Below are positions 35,312 through 44,400 of a stretch of 54,578 nucleotides of DNA, piece by piece (the stretch's first letter is position 1; each line of letters opens with the position of its first letter). The notes beneath the pieces are model-generated. The model made no database searches. It saw only the letters and a program-made list of their open reading frames with translations, and was not told the origin of the DNA. This stretch comes from an uncultured Bacteroidales bacterium (GTDB lineage: Bacteria; Bacteroidota; Bacteroidia; Bacteroidales; Muribaculaceae). A program made the translations under genes and the position numbers. The DNA lies in assembly GCA_902793405.1 (NCBI GenBank), contig CADBDH010000015.1:1-54578 (forward strand), written 5' to 3'.

Positions 35312-36432
35312 TGACGATAGAACAAATCAGTGTGACCGTTAGGGAAATTACCCAAGGCTATGTGAATAATGAGGAACTGGGTGTGCGCGGTTATAACGGA
35401 CTGTTGGATATTCGTCCACCCTATCAACGCGAATTCATCTACAACGACAAGGAGCAACAGGCCGTCATCAACACGGTGCTGCACGGCTATCCGTTAAATG
35501 TGATGTATTGGGTGAAGCGCAGCGACGATGCCGAGTGCCCCTACGAGGTGATGGACGGCCAGCAGCGTACGCTGTCGCTGTGCGAATATGTGGCAGGGAA
35601 ATTCAGCTTTGAGTTCAAGAACTTCTTCAACCAGCCGGCTGACATCCAAAAGAAGATTTTGGATTACCCGCTCACGGTGTATGTTTGTGAGGGTGAGGCG
35701 AGCGAAAAACTAGAATGGTTCAAGACCATTAACATTGCCGGCAAGCCGTTAAATGAGCAAGAAATCCGCAACGCCATCTATGCCGGGCCGTTTGTGAGCG
35801 ATGCTAAGCGCCATTTCTCCAAGAGCAACTGCGGTGCCTACAAATTGGGCAAGGATCTGGTAGATGGCACGCCCATTCGCCAAGACTTCCTGAAAAAGGC
35901 CCTAGAATGGATGGCCGATCACGAAAAGCGCGAGGGCAAGGCGCAAAACCCCGTGAGCTATATGGCGCAACACCAGCATGACCCTAACTCCAACAACCTG
36001 TGGACCTATTTCCAGAACGTGCTGAACTGGGCCATCACCAACTTTGAGATGAAGAAGTTCAAGAAAATCATGAAAGGGCTGGACTGGGCCTTGTATTACG
36101 ATGAATTCCACGGCAAGACACTCGACACCGTGGCACTGGCCAAACGCATTTCGGAACTGATGCGTGACAGTGAAATCCAAAAGCCGAAAGGCATCATCCC
36201 CTACGTACTCACGGGCGATGAGCGTCATCTGGACCTGCGTGCCTTCCCTGAGGATATCAAGCTGGCCGTGTGGGAAAAGCAGGGGCACATCTGCCCCTTG
36301 TGTGGCAAAGAGTTTGACCTGGAATTCATGGAAGGTGACCACATCAAGCCATGGCGTGAGGGCGGCCGCACCGTTATCGAGAACTGCCAGATGCTGTGCC
36401 GCGACTGCAACCGCCACAAGGGCGCGAAGTAA
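35308..36432 (+). CDS. DUF262 domain protein with C-terminal HNH nuclease
   Basis: 374 residues. The N-terminal DUF262 (ParB-like/GmrS-like) domain shows YQREFIYNDKEQQAVI and the diagnostic VMDGQQRTLSL (about residues 70-80). The C-terminus is an HNH nuclease: CPLCGKEFDLEFMEGDHIKPWREGG and NCQMLCRDCNRHKG, with two CxxC zinc ligand pairs and the catalytic DH. DUF262-HNH proteins are common in phage defence (GmrSD, BrxU types), where the DUF262 part hydrolyses nucleotides and the HNH part cuts DNA. Its start overlaps the methyltransferase stop by 4 nt, so the two are translationally coupled and probably act together. Base composition is that of the host, unlike the 3' half of the methyltransferase. 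Confidence 0.88.
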   Translation: MMTIEQISVTVREITQGYVNNEELGVRGYNGLLDIRPPYQREFIYNDKEQQAVINTVLHGYPLNVMYWVKRSDDAECPYEVMDGQQRTLSLCEYVAGKFSFEFKNFFNQPADIQKKILDYPLTVYVCEGEASEKLEWFKTINIAGKPLNEQEIRNAIYAGPFVSDAKRHFSKSNCGAYKLGKDLVDGTPIRQDFLKKALEWMADHEKREGKAQNPVSYMAQHQHDPNSNNLWTYFQNVLNWAITNFEMKKFKKIMKGLDWALYYDEFHGKTLDTVALAKRISELMRDSEIQKPKGIIPYVLTGDERHLDLRAFPEDIKLAVWEKQGHICPLCGKEFDLEFMEGDHIKPWREGGRTVIENCQMLCRDCNRHKGAK

Positions 36433-36454
36433 CTCAACTGGAACAACTTTTTCA

Positions 36455-36492
36455 CACGAATGGTCATGAATAATTTTTTATGGTCATTCGTG
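36455..36492. terminator. Possible hairpin between convergent genes
   Basis: CACGAATG (36455-36462) pairs with CATTCGTG (36485-36492) over a long AT-rich loop. ATGGTCA occurs three times nearby. Weak evidence for termination. Confidence 0.35.
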
Positions 36493-36523
36493 GTGATTTA
36501 TGGTCAGTTACTAATGATGTTGG

Positions 36524-37084
36524 TCAGCGCTCGGTGCAGGCGGTGTAGATGAAGCGGGGGTGAATGGTGGTGGTGAAGCGGTATTTGCTGATGTCGGAGA
36601 GCATTCCTGCCATATCGCCCTCGTTATCGTCGCCCGTGAGCTTGTAGAGGCTCTCCTTCATTGTCCACAGGCGGGTGAAGGCAACCTCGGGCTGGGCCGA
36701 GGCCTCGATTTCACGCATTTCGTCATCGTTCATCACACGGCGGGCGACCTCGGCGCTGTAATGCCCGGTGGTCTCGATGTCGATGCCGACGGGATGGTCA
36801 CTTACGGCCACAGCCACTGCCTCGTGGCAGTGGCTAAGGCTGAAGTGGATATCGGGATGACCCTGCAGCAGCGGCTTGCCCTTGTCGTCATGGGTGAAGA
36901 CGGGCATCTCGTCGATGCCGTATTCCAGCATCAAGGCACGCTGCAGCAGGCGGTAGGCGGCCAGGCACAGGCGCTGGTCACGCTCCTGGCGGTAGCGCAG
37001 GGCATAGTCACGCCGCTGCTGGCTCACTGCCGCCAGTGCCTCCCGCAGGTCAAAATCGTCGATATGGTCATCGATATAGATCAC
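36524..37084 (-). CDS. 4'-phosphopantetheinyl transferase (Sfp-type superfamily)
   Basis: 186 residues. It transfers phosphopantetheine from coenzyme A to carrier-protein serines. Family motifs are readable: SLSHCHEAVAVAVSDHPVGIDIE (metal aspartate and glutamate) and the late FTRLWTMKESLYKLTG (W-x-x-K-E-S-x-x-K). The start is GTG at 37084, overlapping the MATE stop (GTGA). As last gene of the NRPS operon it is the obvious enzyme to activate the two carrier domains of the synthetase at 38419-45672. The family also contains fatty-acid AcpS-like enzymes, but the position argues for secondary metabolism. Confidence 0.92.
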   Translation of the reverse strand: MIYIDDHIDDFDLREALAAVSQQRRDYALRYRQERDQRLCLAAYRLLQRALMLEYGIDEMPVFTHDDKGKPLLQGHPDIHFSLSHCHEAVAVAVSDHPVGIDIETTGHYSAEVARRVMNDDEMREIEASAQPEVAFTRLWTMKESLYKLTGDDNEGDMAGMLSDISKYRFTTTIHPRFIYTACTER

Positions 37085-38412
37085 TGTTTCAATTCAAAGC
37101 GCAGGTGCAGCGACTTGTGCATGACATAGATGGCTATGGCCTCAATCAAGTATGCGATGAGGTAGCTGTGCCAGAGGTAATCGGGCAGTATCCGCGCCAT
37201 GAGCCACAACACAGGAATGACCGTGAGCGACAGGGCAAACGAGATGAACAGTGCCATGTGATGGTGGCTATAGAGCTTATAGACAATCATCAGCACATAG
37301 ATGTAGCAGAAGGGGATGAAGCTCAACGCGAACACGCGCAGGGCCTGGTTGCTCTGGACCAGCATCTCGGGCTCGTCGCAGCCAAACAGCCGTGCGATGC
37401 CCTGCGGGTAAACCCACACGAGCAGGCAGGTCACTGCCATGGCCACGGAGATGAAGCGGAAACCTTTCTTGATAACGGTGCGCACGCCCTGGTTGTCGCC
37501 CTTGCCCACCTGAATGGCTCCCAGCGACTGCAGCGTCTGGCATGTGCCCGACAGGAACAGGTTATAGACCTGCAAGAGGTTCATGCACAGGGCAAACACA
37601 AAGATACCCGTGCGGCCCGTTGTGGACAGCACGATGCGGTTGGCGCTGAACAGGAGCAGCGTCAGGCAGATCGAGGCCACAGCCAGCGGCGCTCCCTGCG
37701 AGATGATGCGTTTCCACGTCGCGGCAAGTCCATCGGTAGATAAGACGGGAACAAGACGGCGGTTCTCGGGCTTGCGCCAGTGTGAGAGCAGGATGGCGAT
37801 ACCCACCAGATGTCCCACGACGGTCGCAGCCGACGAACCCGTGATGCCCCAGCCAAACCACTGGATGAAAATGATATCCAGAAACAAGTTCACGGCATTG
37901 TCGACGATAACCGCCATTGATACCAGTCGCGGACTGCCGTCAACACCCACCATGGTCGAGAGACCCCACATGAGGATGAAGGCCGGGCAACCGATGAGCA
38001 GCACCTGCATGTAGTTGCGGGCCAGCGGCAGAATCTGCTCGTTATCGCACAGCATCCTTGCCGTCTGCTGCGGGAATATCATGCCGCCGACAATCGACAG
38101 CACCAGTCCCAACCCCACAGTCAGCGACAGCGAGCGGGTGAAGAATCGCCGGGCGTCATCTGTCTTCTTCTGTCCCAGGGCATAAGCCACCAGCATTCCT
38201 GCACCCGCATTGATGAGCAGGTGCAGGGTAAAGATAAACTGGGTGATGGGCGTGGACAGGTTGATGGCGCTCACACCATCCTCGCTGATGAGGTTGCCCA
38301 CGATGATACCGTCTACCACGGTACCCAGGCAGCCCGAGAGGGCTACCAGGATATAGGCCCACAGATAACGGTAGAATTGAGCGTTGATATTGTCTTGCTC
38401 TTGCAGTTTCAT
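37081..38412 (-). CDS. MATE-family multidrug/metabolite exporter
   Basis: 443 residues from ATG 38412, preferred to the TTG at 38418. Twelve hydrophobic segments in two similar halves are typical of MATE transporters. Recognisable stretches include VDGIIVGNLISEDGVSAINLSTPI near residue 30 and LFLSGTCQTLQSLGAIQVGKGDNQG at the start of the second half. It lies 6 nt after the NRPS stop and overlaps the phosphopantetheinyl transferase start. The tight packing suggests it exports the NRPS product across the inner membrane. The ion that drives it is unknown. Confidence 0.92.
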   Translation of the reverse strand: MKLQEQDNINAQFYRYLWAYILVALSGCLGTVVDGIIVGNLISEDGVSAINLSTPITQFIFTLHLLINAGAGMLVAYALGQKKTDDARRFFTRSLSLTVGLGLVLSIVGGMIFPQQTARMLCDNEQILPLARNYMQVLLIGCPAFILMWGLSTMVGVDGSPRLVSMAVIVDNAVNLFLDIIFIQWFGWGITGSSAATVVGHLVGIAILLSHWRKPENRRLVPVLSTDGLAATWKRIISQGAPLAVASICLTLLLFSANRIVLSTTGRTGIFVFALCMNLLQVYNLFLSGTCQTLQSLGAIQVGKGDNQGVRTVIKKGFRFISVAMAVTCLLVWVYPQGIARLFGCDEPEMLVQSNQALRVFALSFIPFCYIYVLMIVYKLYSHHHMALFISFALSLTVIPVLWLMARILPDYLWHSYLIAYLIEAIAIYVMHKSLHLRFELKQ

Positions 38413-38418
38413 TGTCAA

Positions 38419-41400
38419 TTACATGTCAAAGAATCCGAGTGTGCCGATGGCGGTGAGCATGCGCTCCACATAGTCCCATGACGTGGGCGACCACGCGAAG
38501 CCCAAGCGGTAGAGCACCTGGGTCGTGTAGTTGTTGTCGCGCTTCACGTCGGCGGTCTTTTGGCCATGGGCCATATCCTGATAGGCCAGCAGCGACGACA
38601 TCTGGCGCGCCTTCTGCGGGTCGCTCTTGGCTTCCTCCATGGCTGCCTCAAACTCTTCCTGCTCAACAAAGCGCACACCGTTGCCGACGGTGTCAAGTCC
38701 CATGAGCACGTCGCCCAGGAACTGGCCGTGGATGTTATAGGGATGGAACACGGTGCACTCCTTGGGAGTGGAGCTCAGCAGCACGATGGCGCGGGCCACC
38801 TCGTTGATGGGCGAGAATTCCACCTGCTGGTTACGCATGCTGTAGGGGCAACAGCCCAGCATGTTATAGACCTTGATGCGGCCCATAAACGAGTTGGTCG
38901 AGAAGTTGGCCTGGAACTCGCCGTCGGTCGAGCGGGCGGCCAGGTTGCCCACACGCATGATCTTGGCATTGAGGCCGTGCAGGGCCACAGCGTTGAGTAT
39001 CATGCGCTCGGCAATGAACTTGGAATAGATGTACTTGTTGCCCAGGAACTGGCCCATGTACAGTCGTTGCTCGGTAAAGATCTCGCTCTTGATCTCACCG
39101 GCCCACAGGCCGCGCGTGCTCGCTGTGGACACGTGCACGAGCTTGGCGCCCGTCTTGACGCAGTAGTCCACGCAACGTTGTGCGCCGCCAATGTTCACGT
39201 CCTCGATTTCGGTACCCTCGCTGAAGTGCTTCACGATGGCCGCGCAGTTGAAGATGGTATCAACCTGCAGACCCTCGGCAAAGTCACTCGTCACGTCACC
39301 CAGCACGATGTGCAGGCGCTTGCCGAACAAGTCCTTGAAGGCATCCGAGAAGTAGTAGAACAGCAGCGTGCGCAGGCGGTTGGCAGCAGCCTCCTCGTTC
39401 TTGCCGCGCACCAGGCAGTAGATGTTCTCGGCATCCGAGTCGATGAGTTCGCGCAGGATGTGGATACCCAGGTAGCCCGTGGCGCCTGTCAGCAGCACAT
39501 TGCCCAACTGCTGGCGCTCACCCTTGCGGAAGATGTTCAACGTGTTCTTCTGCAACAGGTTGTTGATGGCCGTGTAGTCAAATCCGGTAATCTCGGCATC
39601 GCCCTCGTTGACGGCCTCGCCGGTAATCAGGCGGGCCAGCTTGCGGGGCGTCGGGTTGGCAAACACGTCGCCATAGGCAACATGCAGCCCTTGTTTGTCG
39701 GCCTCGATGATGACGCGGGTCACAACCAGCGAGGTGCCGCCCAACTCAAAGAAGTTGTCGGTCGCACCCACCTTGTCCATCTGCAGGATGCCTGCAAAGA
39801 TGTCGCACAAGGTGCGCTCGGTGTCATTGGCGGGCTCTACATAGGCCGAACTGATGGCCAATTCGGGCTCGGGCAGTGCCTTGACGTCGGTCTTGCCGTT
39901 GGGTGTCATGGGCATCTCCTTGAGTTGCAGGTAGGCCGTGGGCACCATGTATTGTGTCAGGCTCTTGGAAATCTCGGCCTTGAGTGCATCGGGTGCAATC
40001 TCATGGTCGGCGGTATAATAGGCACACAGGTGCTCCTTGTCATTGATCTTGCGGATCAGGATAACCACCTTCTTCAGCCCCTCGACCTTGAGCATCACGT
40101 TCTCGATCTCGCCCAGCTCGATGCGCAGGCCGCGCAGCTTGATCTGGTGGTCGGTACGGCCCAGGATCACGACATTGCCGTCGGGGAGCCACTTGGCATA
40201 GTCGCCCGACTTGTAGATGCGGGTGCCGTGGTAGTCGACAAAGCGCTCACGGGTCATCTCGTCCAGGTTGTTGTAGCCATGGGCTACGCCGCGGCCGCCG
40301 ATGTAAAGTTCGCCCACGACGCCCACGGGCAGCTCGTTGCCGTCCTGGTCCACGATATACTCGATGACGTTCAGCTGCGGCTTGCCCACGGTGACGATGT
40401 CGGCGTTGGTCAATTCGCTGTTATTTGACGCCACGGTGATTTCGGTGGGACCGTAGCAGTTGAAGATGCGGGCCTTGGTCACCTTGCGCAGCTGTTGCAG
40501 CAGCTGGTCCGAGAATTTCTCGCCGCCGGCGCGCACGATGTTGATGCGGCTGATGGCGTCGCAGAAGTCTTCACTCGTCAGCCAGGTCATCCAGCGCGAC
40601 GGGGTACCCGACACCATGTTGACGTGCTCCTCGTTGATGAGGCGGGCCAGGTCGAGCGGGTTGTTGGCCTGTTCCTCGGTGGCGACGACGAGTGTCTTGC
40701 CGTTGAAGTAGGCCGTGCCAATGTCCTGCAGGGCAGCGTCAAACGAGATGGTCGTCACGCTCATGATGCGCTTGGCATCGGTCAACACGCCGTTGGCAAA
40801 CACATTGGCAGGATGGCCGTACAGGTAGTTGCAGATGCCGCGGTGATGCAGCATCACGCCCTTGGGACGGCCGGTCGAACCACTGGTATAAATCAGGTAG
40901 GCCAGGTCGTTGGGGGTGATGTCGGGAGCGTGATAGTCGTCATGGGCGGCAATCAGGTCCTCAACATTGATGGCCTTGTCGGCGGGCACGGTATCCATGC
41001 GGTCGGCGGTGGTGATGATGTAGCGGGCCTCGCTGTCCTCAAGAATGAGTTTCACGCGGTCGGCGGGATATTCGGGGTCGCAGGGGATATAGGCGGCACC
41101 CGACTTCAGCACGCCGAACAGGGCGAGAATCAGTCGGCTCGTCCTCGGCAGCAGCAGGGCCACGCGGTCGCGCTCATGCACGCCACGGTTCTGCAGTGCG
41201 GCGGCGATGCGTGTCGTCACCTCGTCCATCTCCTTATAGGTGAACCTGCCGTCGATGGCAACCAGCGCCTCGTGGTCGGGCTGTGTTTGGGCAAAGTGGC
41301 CGATGCACTCGTGGAAGAAGGTGAACGGTGCATCACCCGTCGCCGTCTGGCGCAGGTGGCTCAGCTCCTCTTCCTGGTTCTCGCTCACGATTGACAACTG

Positions 41401-44400
41401 GCGCAGTTTGGCCTGCGGCTGCTCCATCATCCTGTTGGCCACGGCCACGATGCTCTCGGCCAGGCCACGGCCCACGCGCTCGCTGTAAATCGAGTCGTCA
41501 TACTCGACAACAACGCCGCAGTTCTCGATCTTGACGTTGATCTTGAACTTGGGCACATTCAGCTCCAGCAATTCCTGACCGATGGGCTGATCGTTCACGG
41601 TATATTGCGAGAGTACGCCCACTTGATAAGCGTAGGCTATCGCGGGACGGAAACCATAGTCGGTTGCGATGCGGGCAAAGGGGTAGTCCTCGTGACGCAG
41701 CGTCTGGTCAAACGTGTCGCTGGCATGTTTCAGGAATTCGCTCACGGTCACGTCGTCGATGCTCATGCCCAGGGCGAGCGTGTTGACAAACATACCCACC
41801 GTGTCGGCAATCTTGAGGTTGCTGCGGCCGCTGCTCACGGTGCACAGATAGACGTCGCGGTTGTTGGTGTAGCGCGATACCACATAGGCTGTTGCTCCCA
41901 GGAACAGGTGGGCTGGCGTGATTTCCTCCTGGCGGCAGAAGTCGGCGGCACGTTCCAGGTCGACGGGGCAGACTGCCTCGCCGATGAAGCCTTGCTCGTC
42001 GGTCTTGGGCAGGTCGGCGGGAATCTCGCTGGCGCCCTCACAGGTCTGCAGCCGCTCGGCAAAGAACTGCTGTGAGGCCTTGAATTGGTCAGTTTCCTCG
42101 GCGGCCTTCTGGTCGTCGACGAAGTCCAAATAGGTATAGGACTCCTTCTCCACTTCCTTACCCTCGAGCGCGGCATTGAGCTGGCGGATGAACAGGTCGG
42201 CCGAGCCGCCGTCAAATACCAGGTGGTGCATATCCAGCAGCAGGTGGAGTCCTGTGACTGTCTTAACGATTTCGGCGCGGTACAGCGGGGGCTTCTGCAG
42301 ATTGAAGGGACGCACAAACTCCCTCTTGTATTTCGCCAGTTCCTCTTCGCTCATCTCGGTGATGTTCACCTCGACGGGAACGCTGTCCTCGGTCGTCTGG
42401 ATGATGGTGTCACCCTCGGTAGTGAAGTGGACGCTGAGTTCGGGATGTGCCTCAATCACGCGCTTCACGACGTCGGCCAGGTGGTTGGCGTCGGTTCCTT
42501 CGGGATAGGTGAGCAGATAGGGAATGTTATAGATGGTCGAAGCGGGATTCTTCAGGCAATCGAAATAGACACCTGTCTGGGCATAGGACAGCGGTGCGCT
42601 GGTCTTGGCCACAGTATCTTTTTCTTGAGCGGTCTCTTCGGCGGGTTTGCTGCCACCCTCGAGCCACATTCTCAGGATGTCGTTCTCTATCGACTGGATG
42701 GTACCGGATTTCACCAGACTCTTGGAGTCGAGCGTCACGCCATAGCGTTTGTTGACCTGAACGGCCAGCTTGATGGCCGAGATAGAGGTCAGTCCGGCAT
42801 AACCCAGTATGGTCGTCACACCGAATTCCTTGTTGTTGACGATGTCGGCGACAATCTGGTGCAGTTCCTGTTCCAGCACGTTCATGGGCACGTTGCTCTC
42901 TTCGACGGCAGCAGCCTTCTTCTCGGGCTTGGGCAGGGCGCGCTTGTTCACCTTCTGGTTCTGGTTCAAGGGGATGGCGTCGATCTGCATGGTCACGGCA
43001 GGCACCATGTAAGGCGGCTTCTGGTCCATGATGAAGTTGTTCAATGCATCGATGTCGATGGTCTCATCGCTCACGATGTAGGCAGCGATAAACTTGCCGC
43101 CACCCTCGTCGTCAAAGGCCTGTACCGTAGCGTCCTTGATGCCGGGGAACTCGCGAATGACGCTCTCGACCTCCTTGAGCTCGATGCGGAAACCGCGAAT
43201 CTTGACCTGGCCGTCACGGCGTCCCACAAACTGGATGTCGCCCGACGGCAAGTAACGGACGATGTCGCCCGTGCGATAAACGCGGTTGTATTTTCCCTCG
43301 CTGGTGAACGGGTTGGGGATAAAGACTTCGGCGGTCTTCTCGGGGCGGTTCAGATAGCCGCGGCTCACCTGGGAGCCGGCTACCCACAATTCGCCGGCCG
43401 CACCCACGGGCAGGCGGTGGCCCTGCGGGTCGACGATATACAGGCGTATGTTCTTCGGCGCTTTGCCAATGGGAATCTCCTTCATCTTCTTGTCCACCAG
43501 ATAATAGGTGATGAAGACCGTTGACTCGGTGGGACCGTACAGGTTGAAGAACTTGATGCCCTGCGGGGGCGTTATCGATGCCAGCTTCTCGCCGCCGGTC
43601 GAGAGATAATGCAAGGAGTGGTTCTCGACACTTGTCGCAAACTGGTAGCACACCTGCGTAGTCATGAACGAGTGGGTGATGCCGTTCTGCTCAAAGTATT
43701 CGTTGAGGGCGATAAGGTCCAGACGCAGTTCCTCAGGAACGATATAGACGGTTGCTCCGCTGGTGAGCGCGGGGTACGTGTCCATCATGTTGGCGTCAAA
43801 GCCGTAGCTGGCATAGGCCGCAATCTTGCAGCCTGCCTTGAGGTCAAACATCTGATGGTACCAGTGGCAGAAGGCCACAAGATTGGCGTGGGTCAGCTGG
43901 CAGCCCTTGGGCACACCTGTCGAACCCGACGTATAAAGCAGGATAAACAGTTGGTCGGGCTTGATGTCCACCTGGGGCGCTGCAGCAGCGGGCAGGCCCA
44001 TGATATCCTTGGTCAGCAGCACCTCGCCCTGGTACTCGTCAACGATGGGACGCAGTTCCTCGTCGGCGATAAGCAGCTTGGCGCTGGCATCCTGCATCAT
44101 GAAGTTCAGGCGCTCCTTGGGATAACTCGGGTCGAGCGGCTGATAACCGCAACCGGCCTTGAGCGCACCCAGCGAGGCGATAGGCATCCACTCGCAGCGG
44201 GGAATGATGACCGACACCACGTCCTCGGCACCCAGGCCCTTGCCGACGATATAGGCGGCAATGCGGTCGCTGATTTCATCAACCTGGGCATAGGTGAACT
44301 GCTTGTCCATATATACGACGGCTATTGCGTCGGGCGTGGCCTTGGCCTGCTGGCGGAATAGCGAGACGATGGTCTGGCTGTCGTCATACTCCAGTTCGCC

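Noticed and set aside
34199-36432. Complete classical EcoRI restriction-modification system
   Set aside because: The methylase family fits, but no EcoRI-type nuclease is present. The partner is DUF262-HNH.
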